Below, piece after piece: positions 1-6,863 of a stretch of 10,597 nt of DNA (the stretch's first letter is position 1; each line of letters opens with the position of its first letter). The notes under the pieces were generated by a model that had not been told where the DNA came from, searched no databases, and saw nothing but the letters and a program-made list of their open reading frames with translations. Source of the DNA: Pseudomonadota bacterium (GTDB lineage: Bacteria > Myxococcota > UBA9042 > PHBI01). A program made the translations under genes and the position numbers. The DNA is taken from the NCBI GenBank assembly GCA_005772945.1, contig SXIE01000195.1, positions 1-10,597 on the forward strand, read 5' to 3'.

Positions 1-83
1 GCCCGTCGCCGGCACTCCGCGATGTGCGCGCGGATCATGTGTTCGATGTGCTTTTCGAGTTGTTCGATGGTTGTCGTTGTCAT
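1..83 (-). CDS. N-terminus of an unidentified minus-strand protein, possibly mobile-element associated (partial)
   Basis: Read on the minus strand from the ATG at 83-81, 27 codons stay open to the window edge. The peptide begins MTTTTIEQLEKHIEHMIRAH and continues to an Arg-rich CRRR. This is a plausible protein start: a short polar leader, then an amphipathic Glu/Gln/His-rich helix. No good ribosome binding site is visible just upstream. I do not recognise the family with certainty. The style resembles small helical proteins carried with IS66-type elements in Myxococcota, but that is recollection, not something the sequence proves. The overlapping plus-strand frame here has no resemblance to the Cys-rich repeats further right, which supports this stretch belonging to a different, inserted unit. 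The 3' end lies outside the window. Confidence 0.45.
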   Translation of the reverse strand, partial: MTTTTIEQLEKHIEHMIRAHIAECRRR

Positions 84-140
84 GCGGACCGAGGTCGCAC
101 GGCGCGATTACCGGCTCAAGCCCACCCCTGAACGGGTACC
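1..140. mobile_element. Possible end of an inserted element, boundary near 138-140
   Basis: The repeat homology of the Cys-rich gene to the right begins abruptly at about base 140. From there PAGHCQDPGTCD aligns residue for residue with later repeat segments such as AADGCHDAGNCD, but the cysteine expected six residues before the first Cys is absent. Everything left of it is unrelated and carries the start of an outward-reading minus-strand gene. Read on the minus strand, the junction sequence starts GTACCCGTTCAGGGGTGG, loosely like IS66-type ends, which normally begin GTAA. The other end and any target duplication lie outside the window, so the element type is unproven. Confidence 0.35.
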
Positions 141-2560
141 CCGCGGGGCATTGTCAGGACCCTGGCACGTGCGATCCGGGGACTGGGCTCTGCGTCTTTC
201 CGCGGCAGGTCGACGGCCACGTTTGCGACGATGGGCAGGCATGCACGACCCGGGATCGTTGCGACGCCGGTGTCTGCAAGGGCGACGCCGTCGTCTGCAC
301 CGCCGCGGACGGGTGCCACGACGCGGGGAACTGCGATACGCAGTCGGGCCAATGCAAAGCAGGTGCGCAACACGCGAATGGATCGGACTGTGATGACGGT
401 CTCGGCTGCACGACCGGGGACGCGTGCGAAGACGGAGTCTGTAAGGGGACCGCGAAGCCGTGCGTGGCCATCGACGATTGTCACCTCGCGGGGATCTGCC
501 AGGAGCCCAGCGGCGCCTGCACCACGCTCGGCAAGCCCGACGACGCCAACTGCGACGACGGCAACGGCTGCACCGACGGCGACGCCTGCCGCGCGGGCGT
601 GTGCCAGGGAGTGAACGTGACGTGCACACCCATCGACACGTGCCATACGCCGGGCCTTTGTAATCCGGTCGACGGGGTATGTATCGACGGCAATGCGAAA
701 CCGGATCATGCGGCGTGCGACGACGGGTCGAAATGCACGAGCCAGGACCAATGCACGGATGGCGCGTGCGCTGGCCGCCCGATCGAGTGTGACGAGGGCG
801 ACGCCTGTCACTTTGCGAGCACGTGTAACGCCGCGACCGGCGCCTGCACTGAGGCGATCGCAAGAGCAGAGGGCACGGAGTGCGATGATGGCAATCCCTG
901 CACCGAACGTGACGCATGTGCGGGAAGTGGCATGTGCCTGGGGACGCCCAAAGTCTGTCAGTCGGCTGGGGTGTGTTATCGAGTCGGAACCTGCGATTTG
1001 GCGACTGGGCAATGCTCGACACCGTACGCCGACATGGCCACGGTCTGCGACGACCGCGACGTCTGCACACCCTCGGACTACTGCAGCAGGGGTGCGTGTG
1101 TCGGAATGGGGACACCGAATGATGCCAGCGACGACTGGCTCCAGAAGTTCGAGCCCATCCCGCAGCACGTGGCGGGCGACGAATACGAAGAGAGCATTGC
1201 GCTTCGCGGGATGGACGCTGGCCCAGACGGGTCGACGTTCGTCCTCTTCGATGCCAATGATCGCTTGAAGTTTCCGACGATGATCGAAGTGTCGCCATCC
1301 CAAGGCTCACGCGGATTTCTGGGGATCGCGCGCTTCGACAAGCATGGCGATGGTGCCGCCTTCATCCGCATCGCGACGTTTGATGATCCGTCGCCCGCCC
1401 GCCCGCAGGGCCAGGGCCTGCGGCGCATGCAAGATGGGGGGTTCTTGGTCGCGCTGGCGCATAGCGGCAAGGTCTCGTTCCGAATGCTCGACGGCCACGT
1501 TGCGACCAGCAATGGGGGCGCCTCGATGGTCTTTGCGACGGACCCGTTCGGCTCGGTCCGATGGTTTGCGACTCTACCCGGTGAGGAGGTCAACCTGGCG
1601 GCGAGCGGCGCGGTTGGGTCGGTGTACGACGTGTACGACGGAGCCCATCTGATCGATGCCATGGGGAGCGTCCACGTGCCCGAGTTCGGGGGCAATCCGG
1701 TCCCGGTTGGGAGTCAGGTATCCGTTTGGTTCGACGCGAGTGGAAACTTGGCCGGCTACGTCGCCGCAAGCTCGGGGTCGCGCATTCTCGGACACGCGGT
1801 CCCGTTCGCGGGAGGCGCCCTGTTTGCGGGGACGCTGGACGGCGATGCCGGGACGCTGACGTTCGCCGCTGGGACCCGTGAGTTTGCGCGCCAGGCGGAT
1901 GCAGGCGTCGTTGGCCTGGTGAATTCGGACGGCGCTCTCGGTTGGGTGCGGACGATCGCCGGCGCGCGGATCGATCGCCTTTTGGCTGGCCCAGGGGCGA
2001 CCTCGTTGCTGGTGGTCACCCCGCTCTCGGGTGCCGCGGTCGACGTCGTCAGTGACACGGGCACGAGCCGGTGGCTCAGCGGCGCGCTCGCTCGGTCCCA
2101 CGTCGGTCTCATTTCCCTGGATGCGACCGGCGACGCGCAATGGGCGCTCGAGCTGCCCGGTCTCTCCACGATGTCTCCGGACGGATGGGCGCCGGTTTCC
2201 GTGAACGACTCGAACATCGCGGTGGTAGGTCAGTGCGCGGGGATGGTCGATCTGGAAGCAACCTCGAGTGCGCCGTTCAATTGCGGCACGGGCTCGGTGT
2301 TCACCGCGAAGATTGGCGCCAACGGAGCCGTCGCGTGGGCGTACCCGGCGCTTGCGCGCACGAGTTCAGGCCCGGACTCGGTTCTCATCGCCGCATCCGA
2401 CGCTGTCACGATCGCCACCTATCCTGAGCCGTTCAGCACCGGCACGATCGGCCCCTGGGGCGATCTCTCGTACGGACCGCTGCAGCGCCTCACCGTCATC
2501 ATCGCGCACTTCAACTCGGCCCACGGTGTCGACTGCGGAATCGCTTCACCTGCGCCCTGA
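71..2560 (+). CDS. Cys-rich 'CDDG' repeat protein with beta-propeller-like C-terminal half, 5'-truncated (probable relic)
   Basis: The frame is open from base 2 to the TGA at 2558-2560. The first usable start is a TTG at 71, with no signal peptide and no ATG before the middle of the protein. Genuine family sequence begins near base 140, where six Cys-rich repeats of 54-55 residues start and run to about 1111. Each full repeat has eight cysteines in the order CDDG-x2-C-T-x4-D-x-C, then C-x6-C, then D-x-CH-x-A-G-x-C. From about 1130 the protein becomes low in Cys with recurrent blade-like segments of the form 'hydrophobic strand, D-x-x-G, W': near 1516, 1900, 2099 and 2296 (for example FTAKIGANGAVAWAYPAL). 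These suggest a beta-propeller. Intact relatives would be exported disulfide-rich surface proteins. Third-position G/C bias looks weaker than in neighbouring genes (many GAT, TTT, GGG), consistent with relaxed selection or a different history. Its ligand or role is unknown. Confidence 0.75.
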   Translation: MSLSCGPRSHGAITGSSPPLNGYPAGHCQDPGTCDPGTGLCVFPRQVDGHVCDDGQACTTRDRCDAGVCKGDAVVCTAADGCHDAGNCDTQSGQCKAGAQHANGSDCDDGLGCTTGDACEDGVCKGTAKPCVAIDDCHLAGICQEPSGACTTLGKPDDANCDDGNGCTDGDACRAGVCQGVNVTCTPIDTCHTPGLCNPVDGVCIDGNAKPDHAACDDGSKCTSQDQCTDGACAGRPIECDEGDACHFASTCNAATGACTEAIARAEGTECDDGNPCTERDACAGSGMCLGTPKVCQSAGVCYRVGTCDLATGQCSTPYADMATVCDDRDVCTPSDYCSRGACVGMGTPNDASDDWLQKFEPIPQHVAGDEYEESIALRGMDAGPDGSTFVLFDANDRLKFPTMIEVSPSQGSRGFLGIARFDKHGDGAAFIRIATFDDPSPARPQGQGLRRMQDGGFLVALAHSGKVSFRMLDGHVATSNGGASMVFATDPFGSVRWFATLPGEEVNLAASGAVGSVYDVYDGAHLIDAMGSVHVPEFGGNPVPVGSQVSVWFDASGNLAGYVAASSGSRILGHAVPFAGGALFAGTLDGDAGTLTFAAGTREFARQADAGVVGLVNSDGALGWVRTIAGARIDRLLAGPGATSLLVVTPLSGAAVDVVSDTGTSRWLSGALARSHVGLISLDATGDAQWALELPGLSTMSPDGWAPVSVNDSNIAVVGQCAGMVDLEATSSAPFNCGTGSVFTAKIGANGAVAWAYPALARTSSGPDSVLIAASDAVTIATYPEPFSTGTIGPWGDLSYGPLQRLTVIIAHFNSAHGVDCGIASPAP
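140..1111 (+). repeat. Six 54-55-residue Cys-rich protein repeats
   Basis: The anchor codons for the CDD(G/R) motif lie at 224, 389, 551, 716, 881 and 1046, giving spacings of 165, 162, 165, 165 and 165 bases. Typical units carry eight cysteines at repeat positions 1, 7, 13, 18, 25, 31, 37 and 44. Conservation is at the protein level; the DNA units are well diverged, so this is an old duplication rather than a recent tandem expansion. A partial unit lies before the first anchor, from about 140. Confidence 0.85.
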
Positions 2561-2561
2561 T

Positions 2562-2608
2562 CCGCTGGTTGCCCAAAGCCGCGCCGAAAATCCGGGGCCA
2601 CCCAGCGG
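2562..2608 (+). terminator. Imperfect hairpin just after the Cys-rich gene, possible terminator
   Basis: CCGCTGG at 2562-2568 pairs with CCAGCGG at 2602-2608, and GCCC at 2571-2574 can pair with GGGC at 2595-2598. This makes an interrupted stem directly behind the stop codon at 2560. There is no T-run after it, so it is not a classical intrinsic terminator; it may stabilise the transcript end or be chance in GC-rich DNA. Confidence 0.35.
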
Positions 2609-2703
2609 TCGTCCCGTGTGTGACGGCGCGTTAGCTCGGAGGCCTGGCGGCCAATTCGTCGAGCGCACCCGCTGAGTCGCGCCGCACGGACTCCGGCGCG
2701 GAC

Positions 2704-2728
2704 GCGTGGGTCGTGCTGTATCCCACGC
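2704..2728. promoter_or_regulatory. Perfect 7-bp inverted repeat upstream of the rhodanese operon
   Basis: GCGTGGG (2704-2710) and CCCACGC (2722-2728) form a perfect inverted repeat with an 11-base spacer. It lies 43 bases before the ATG of the rhodanese gene, and a weak -10-like TATAGG follows at 2740-2745. No convincing -35 is seen. The position suits an operator or a promoter-proximal hairpin, but no regulator is identified. Confidence 0.3.
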
Positions 2729-2770
2729 CACGGATCGCGTATAGGGATGCCCTCACATGGAGGCTGTCTC

Positions 2771-3181
2771 ATGCTGCGTTCCGTCCTCGTTCTCTCGTTC
2801 ACCGTCGTATCCTCGCTGGCGCCTCTGGCGGCCTCGGCCGGCGCGCCGACCCCGCCCGCCAAGGGCGAGGAAGTCTACCCCACGATGGCGTGGCCCGAGA
2901 TCGAGGCCGCCGTGAAAGCCGGCGCGACGCTCGTCGACGCGCGCAGCGCCGAGCAGTACGCAGCCGGTCACATCCCTGGCGCCATCAACGTCCCGACCGA
3001 CGACGACGCGGCCATGACGCGCCTGCCGGCCGACAAGACCGCGCTGCTCGTCTTCTACTGCGGCGGCCCGGCCTGCAACGCGCGCACGAAGTGCGCCACC
3101 AAGGTCCAGGCGCTCGGCCATACGAAGCTCGCGCAGTACAAAGGTGGCTACCCCGAGTGGCGCGCCGCGCACCCGAACTGA
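2771..3181 (+). CDS. Exported single-domain rhodanese-like protein
   Basis: The product has 136 residues. The ATG at 2771 was chosen over an in-frame ATG at 2747 because it has GGAGG at 2759-2763, seven bases upstream, and starts a clean signal peptide, MLRSVLVLSFTVVSSLAPLA, with likely cleavage after ASA at about residue 23. The rest is one rhodanese domain. It has LVDAR at 54-58, with the Asp and Arg typical of the fold, then AGHIPGAINVP at 65-75, the active-site loop YCGGPAC with the expected catalytic Cys97, and the closing GGYPEW at 125-130. Rhodaneses carry sulfur as a persulfide on the loop Cys. Here the protein would act in the periplasm or outside the cell. Extra cysteines at 102 and 108 lie close to the catalytic one; Cys102 is common in this subgroup. 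The gene is followed after ten bases by the YHYH lipoprotein gene, so the two are probably one operon. The physiological substrate is not evident. Confidence 0.9.
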   Translation: MLRSVLVLSFTVVSSLAPLAASAGAPTPPAKGEEVYPTMAWPEIEAAVKAGATLVDARSAEQYAAGHIPGAINVPTDDDAAMTRLPADKTALLVFYCGGPACNARTKCATKVQALGHTKLAQYKGGYPEWRAAHPN

Positions 3182-3191
3182 GGACGCGGCC

Positions 3192-4130
3192 ATGCTACGC
3201 TCGCTCGCTTGTCTGACGGGCCTCGCCGTCGGCGCCGCCGGGTGCGTGAGCGCCGACGGCGCGCGCGACGCGGACCCGACCGACGCGGCCGCCGCCGAAA
3301 CCACGATGACGGCCGAGACCGCCGCCGAAATCACGACGACGGCCGAGACCGTCGCCGCGTGCCCGCTCGCCGCCAACACCACCGCGACCACCACGCAGAG
3401 CGCCGCTGGCTGCGCGCTGCTCGAGCGCGACACCAGCGCCTGTCGTGCCACGCGCGAGGGCGCAGGCCTCTCCGGCCATTGGCTCCAGTTCTCGTGCCGA
3501 GTCACGCTGACGGTCGCGACCGACGCGGGCCGCGAGGTCGTGCGCGCGACCGCCGACGGCCAGCCCGACTACCCGAGCTTCTACTTCGCCAGCGACCACG
3601 CCTGCTACGCGCCCTACCCAGACGGTCAACGCAACCCGAACACGATCGTCGCCAAGGCCTACACCTTCGGGTTCCCTCGCGTGCCCGACACGACCCAGAC
3701 GGCGATGGGCGGCGGCATCGTGGGGCTCGCGCTCAATGGCGTTCCGATCTTCGGCAACTTCGCGGCGCCCGGCGACGACATCTTCGCCGAGGCGCTCACG
3801 TTCGACCGCTGTGGCGCGCACCCGCAACAAGCCGGCGGCTATCACTACCACGGCGAGCCGGCCGCCATCTCGAACGACGACGCGCGCTTCATCGGCGTCT
3901 TGCGCGACGGCTATCCGGTCTACGGGCGGCGTGACGCGGACGGGACCATGCCGACGCTCGACGCACTCGGCGGCCACACCGGCACGACCCCCGACAGCGC
4001 CGCCGCCGTCTATCACTATCACCTGAGCGAACAGGTCAGCACCGCCGCCGGCACCCTCGGCGAGCACCAGTGGTTCCTGACGCGCGGCACCTACCGCGGA
4101 ACGGCGGCGACGTGCACCGGCTGCAACTGA
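3192..4130 (+). CDS. YHYH-domain lipoprotein
   Basis: The product has 312 residues. The ATG at 3192 is chosen because TGAGGA at 3179-3184, overlapping the stop of the rhodanese gene, gives a ribosome binding site at the right distance, and because it opens a lipoprotein signal MLRSLACLTGLAVGAAGC with lipidation expected on Cys18. An upstream in-frame ATG at 3144 would bury this signal. Residues 19-70 are a low-complexity Ala/Thr/Glu/Asp linker containing a 10-residue tandem duplication. The YHYH domain follows: IVGLALNGVPIFGNF at about 176-190, FDRCGAHPQQAGGYHYH at 204-220, DGYPVYG at 239-245, and a second YHYH at 274-277. A terminal CTGC lies at 308-311. YHYH proteins are a family of mostly uncharacterised exported proteins; the His/Tyr clusters suggest metal binding, but this is inference. 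Coupling with the rhodanese suggests a shared envelope function. Confidence 0.9.
   Translation: MLRSLACLTGLAVGAAGCVSADGARDADPTDAAAAETTMTAETAAEITTTAETVAACPLAANTTATTTQSAAGCALLERDTSACRATREGAGLSGHWLQFSCRVTLTVATDAGREVVRATADGQPDYPSFYFASDHACYAPYPDGQRNPNTIVAKAYTFGFPRVPDTTQTAMGGGIVGLALNGVPIFGNFAAPGDDIFAEALTFDRCGAHPQQAGGYHYHGEPAAISNDDARFIGVLRDGYPVYGRRDADGTMPTLDALGGHTGTTPDSAAAVYHYHLSEQVSTAAGTLGEHQWFLTRGTYRGTAATCTGCN
3291..3350 (+). repeat. Two-copy 30-base tandem repeat in the lipoprotein linker
   Basis: Units 3291-3320 and 3321-3350 differ at two of 30 bases and encode AAETTMTAET and AAEITTTAET. A degenerate third start (GTCGCCGCG) follows. This is a recent in-frame duplication that lengthens the flexible linker between the lipid anchor and the YHYH domain. 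Confidence 0.85.
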
Positions 4131-4136
4131 GTGCGC

Positions 4137-4187
4137 GCGGCCAACGGCCGCAATCGACGAAAACCTAATTGTATCTTTTGGTTAGGT
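4137..4187. terminator. Two inverted repeats between convergent genes, possible terminator region
   Basis: The 98-base gap between the YHYH gene stop (4130) and the Sel1-like gene stop (4229) holds GCGGCC-AAC-GGCCGC at 4137-4151, a perfect 6-bp stem with a 3-base loop. It also holds ACCTAA (4163-4168) matching TTAGGT (4182-4187) around an AT-rich loop containing TTTT. This AT-rich island stands out from the GC-rich surroundings and sits where both transcripts should end. Neither stem is followed by a long T-run, so Rho-independent termination is only possible. Confidence 0.4.
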
Positions 4188-4228
4188 CGTGGCATTTCTG
4201 CCAGTCCTGACGTTCCGCGACGTCGCGC

Positions 4229-5581
4229 TCAGCGCATCTGCTCGAGGTGGGTACACGCATCCGCCAGCCCGAGCCGGCACGCCCGACCGACCAGCTCGCG
4301 GGCGCGCGCCGGATCCTTCGCCGTGCCCTCGCCGTTCCACAGCATGATGCCGAGGTTGTCGCAGGCTTGGGGCACCTCGGCCGCGCAGGCCTGGCCGTAG
4401 AGATCGCGCGCGTCCTCGAGGTCGAGCGTGACGCCGCGCCCGTCGTGGACGAGGTTGCCGAGCGACAGGCAGCCGAAGCCGGTGCCGAGATCGCAGGCGC
4501 GCCGATAGAACGTCGCGGCGATGGCCAGCGCGAGGTCGCGACCCTTGACCGTCTTCACGATGACGGTGCGCTTGCAGCCGTTCTCGGCGTTCGGCGGGCA
4601 CGGTCCGGCGTCGATCATCGGGGCGCTCATACCGGGGTCGATCGCGACCAGATCCCGCTCATAGAGTAGCGCGAGGTTGTTGCAGGCCATCCCGGCGCCG
4701 AGACGGCAGCCCCTCTCGAGGAGATCCTTGGCACGCACGGGGTCTGCCGGCACGCCGTCACCCGATCCGAGCAGCGTGCCCGCGATGTCGCACGCGTCGG
4801 CCGCTTCGGCCTTGCAGGCGGTCGCGAGCTGATCGATGAGCGCCGCCGTGTGTGCGCCGAGCTCGCCGTCGCGGACCATCGTATAGACGCGCGTGCAGGC
4901 CTTGGCCATGCCGAGCGCGCAGCCACGCGTGAGCGGCGGCACGGCCGCGGCGAGGTCCTTGCGGTCGAGCCGGAGCGACGACGCGTTGTAACAACCGGCC
5001 GGCTCGCCGAGCTCGCAGGCCTTGACGAAGAGCGCCTCACCGGCCGCGCGATCGGCGCGGATCCCACCAGTGCCATTCAGCGTCGCCCCGCCGAGATTCA
5101 CGCACGACATCGCGTGGCCGGTCTGGCAGCCGGCGCGGTAAAGCGCGACAGCGCGCTCGGGGTCGGCCTTGCCGCCACGCCCGGCGGCGAGGAGCACCGC
5201 GAAGTTGTAGCAGCTCTGAGGGCTACCGTTCTTGCAGGCGCGCTCCCAGATCCCTGCCGCCTGGGCGTCGTCGGGCGGAACCCCCAGGCCGCGCGAATAG
5301 ATGTTGCCGAGGTCGCCGCACGCATCGAGCTGGCCCCCGTCGCACCCGCGTTGCCAGAGCGCTCGCGCCCGCGCCGGGTCCTGCGAGCCCTTGAGGAAGA
5401 GCTTGCCGGCGGTGTCGCACGCCGCGAGCGTGCCGCCTTCACAGCACGCAACCCACGCGGCGCGGGAGGCAGCGAGGTCGCGACGCTCGAGCGCCTGGGC
5501 GCCGGCCGGACAGAGCACGGCCTCGGGCACGGGCTGAGCGCCAAGGAACGGGAGCAGGAGGGCCAGGAAGGGGTGCAGCAT
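4229..5581 (-). CDS. Exported Cys-paired Sel1-like repeat protein (HcpA-type architecture)
   Basis: The product has 450 residues. The ATG at 5581-5579 was chosen over one 54 bases upstream because GGAGGT precedes it by eight bases and it starts a signal peptide, MLHPFLALLLPFLGAQPVPE. The mature protein is built from Sel1-like repeats: helical hairpins such as AAGIWERACKNGSPQSCYNF and LGNIYSRGLGVPPDDAQAA. Each repeat ends with a C-x7-C pair, and I count eleven pairs (for example CDGGQLDAC, CKNGSPQSC, CRLGLADAC). This matches the Helicobacter Hcp-type arrangement, in which the two cysteines staple the helices with a disulfide. Between the eighth and ninth pairs there is a longer insertion with its own two cysteines (CPPNAENGC). 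Such proteins usually serve as exported protein-interaction scaffolds; the partner is unknown. It converges with the rhodanese/YHYH operon. Confidence 0.88.
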   Translation of the reverse strand: MLHPFLALLLPFLGAQPVPEAVLCPAGAQALERRDLAASRAAWVACCEGGTLAACDTAGKLFLKGSQDPARARALWQRGCDGGQLDACGDLGNIYSRGLGVPPDDAQAAGIWERACKNGSPQSCYNFAVLLAAGRGGKADPERAVALYRAGCQTGHAMSCVNLGGATLNGTGGIRADRAAGEALFVKACELGEPAGCYNASSLRLDRKDLAAAVPPLTRGCALGMAKACTRVYTMVRDGELGAHTAALIDQLATACKAEAADACDIAGTLLGSGDGVPADPVRAKDLLERGCRLGAGMACNNLALLYERDLVAIDPGMSAPMIDAGPCPPNAENGCKRTVIVKTVKGRDLALAIAATFYRRACDLGTGFGCLSLGNLVHDGRGVTLDLEDARDLYGQACAAEVPQACDNLGIMLWNGEGTAKDPARARELVGRACRLGLADACTHLEQMR

Positions 5582-5924
5582 AGCGATGACCTCCGCGGTC
5601 GGTTCACGCGAGAGACGAACGAGGGGCACGCGCATGAAGATAGCGCGAAAACGCTGCGCACGTCCGCACGCCGCGGCGGCAAACGTCGACGCGCCGACTG
5701 CTGGCGCCTACCATCGTGGACGCAGGCAGGATCGCGCCAGCGGAGGCCGCAACGTGCGCGGCGATGCTCGAGGACGCCGCAGGCCATGTCCTCGGCAGCG
5801 CAATCGTCGTGCTCGACGGACGGCGGCTCGTCGAGCGCCCCCGCGAGGTGCGCATCTTCGGCTTGATGCTAGGGCGGGCGAGGCGAGCTCGCGCCCGCGT
5901 CTGAAGGGCAAGCGCGGCGTGTCG
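5582..5924. other. Intergenic region, no supported gene
   Basis: This 343-base gap lies between the start of the Sel1-like gene and the stop of the DJ-1 gene, both on the minus strand. Short open frames on both strands give Arg/Ala-rich products without recognisable motifs or good ribosome binding sites. It should contain the promoter of the Sel1-like gene, but no clear -35/-10 pair is seen. GGGCG at 5876-5880 pairs with CGCCC at 5892-5896 around a CGAGCTCG palindrome, about 30 bases beyond the DJ-1 stop. This is a possible transcript-end hairpin without a T-run. Confidence 0.5.
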
Positions 5925-6671
5925 TCACCCGAGACGCGCCATGAATTTCTTGGCGAGCAGATACGCGTCGCCCGGCCAGCGCGCCGACAGGTAGTGCCCG
6001 CCGGCGCCGCCGTCCTCGCACACGAAGGCGCCACGGTCGTCGGCGTCGGTGCCGTAGCGCGTGAGCGTCGTCGGGCCGCGCACGAAGTCGGCCGGCGAGG
6101 CCAGCGCCGCGCGCACCTCGTCCTCGACGTAGGCGGGGTACGTTCGGTAGTAGCGCCCGCGGCGCCACGCGGTCAGGTAGAAGGCGGTGCGCTCCATGTA
6201 CTTCGGCAGGCACGTCGTCCTCTTGCCGAAGAGCGGCGAATGCCCGTCAGAGGCGCGCGCGCGGGCGGCGACCAGGACGCCGTGGCAGATGGCGGCGACG
6301 GGGCGGCCGAGCGCGAAGAAGGACGCGACCTTCGACTGAAGGAGCTCCGAGCCGAGGTACTGCTTCATCCCCTGGGCGTGCCCGCCGGCGAGCCAGAGCC
6401 CGTCGAACGCAGCCGGGTCGATGGCGTCCCAGCGGAGCGGCGCCTGGAACTCGGGGGACGCGGCCATCTCGGCGTAGAACGCCCTGGGCTCGGGCTTGGC
6501 GCCGAGCTGGCCGAAGACCACCCCGCGCATGAGCACCGGGTCGCAGGCCGGCGCCGCGCCGTGCTCGGTCGCGAAGACGACCGTGTGCGCGGCGCGCGTG
6601 AGAAGCTTCCCCGGAACGGCGACCTCGGTGATGTCGAAGTCGTGATCAGGCAATGGGACGAGCACGCGCAT
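5925..6671 (-). CDS. DJ-1/PfpI family protein (class I glutamine amidotransferase-like)
   Basis: The product has 248 residues and no signal peptide, so it is probably cytoplasmic. The start at 6671-6669 is set by family homology (MRVLVPLPDHDFDITEVAVP). No strong ribosome binding site precedes it; an in-frame ATG at 6707-6705 is an alternative that would add 12 residues. Family features are clear. Glu16 in DITEVAVP matches the conserved acidic residue near the nucleophile. WLAGGHAQGM at 93-102 forms the oxyanion-side loop. AAICHGVLVAARA at 126-138 is the nucleophile elbow with Cys129 and His130. YYRTYPAYVEDEV and YLSARWPGDAYLLAKKF close the fold. Members act as chaperones, glyoxalase/deglycase-like enzymes or hydrolases, often in stress responses; the substrate cannot be read from the sequence. 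It is divergently oriented to the giant Cys-rich gene. Confidence 0.9.
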   Translation of the reverse strand: MRVLVPLPDHDFDITEVAVPGKLLTRAAHTVVFATEHGAAPACDPVLMRGVVFGQLGAKPEPRAFYAEMAASPEFQAPLRWDAIDPAAFDGLWLAGGHAQGMKQYLGSELLQSKVASFFALGRPVAAICHGVLVAARARASDGHSPLFGKRTTCLPKYMERTAFYLTAWRRGRYYRTYPAYVEDEVRAALASPADFVRGPTTLTRYGTDADDRGAFVCEDGGAGGHYLSARWPGDAYLLAKKFMARLG

Positions 6672-6863
6672 GGGGTGCACGGTAGGCGAATCGAGCCTCG
6701 CTGTCATGGTGTTCGAGCGCGGGCGGCGCGCGCCGACCCTCCGGTTGGGTCGGATTGACGCGGAGGCGCCTGTCGGTGACACTGTGCGACCCCGCCCACC
6801 CAGGTGGCGGGCGCGCTGCTACTTGGTCACGCGTCACACGACGCCCCTCATTAGGTGAGAGTC
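6672..6863. promoter_or_regulatory. Divergent intergenic region with two inverted repeats
   Basis: These 192 bases separate the minus-strand DJ-1 gene from the plus-strand giant gene. CCGACCC (6733-6739) and GGGTCGG (6747-6753) form a perfect 7-bp inverted repeat with a 7-base centre. CCCGCCCACC (6791-6800) pairs with GGTGGCGGG (6803-6811) with one bulged C. TTGACG at 6755-6760 is a fair -35 hexamer for the plus strand, but the matching -10 (GACACT at 6778-6783) is weak. The 6733-6753 repeat abuts that -35, so it could be an operator. Not proven. Confidence 0.4.

Noticed and set aside
22..393. Plus-strand frame beginning at an ATG at 22
   Set aside because: It overlaps the Cys-rich repeat gene in another frame and yields an Arg-rich product without domain features.
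108..1310. Two overlapping minus-strand frames of about 400 codons opposite the Cys-rich repeats
   Set aside because: Both are shadows of the repeat coding; the plus-strand frame shows conserved cysteine spacing that only protein-level selection explains.
2740..2745. TATAGG as a promoter -10 for the rhodanese operon
   Set aside because: No acceptable -35 hexamer at 16-18 bases upstream, so it was only mentioned with the inverted repeat and not listed as a promoter.
3195..4067. Long minus-strand frame opposite the YHYH gene
   Set aside because: Low-complexity Val/Arg/Ala product; the plus strand encodes a clear lipoprotein with YHYH motifs.
5716..5904. Small plus-strand frame with a GTG start between the Sel1-like and DJ-1 genes
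   Set aside because: No good ribosome binding site, no recognised motif, Arg/Ala-rich end typical of chance frames in GC-rich DNA.
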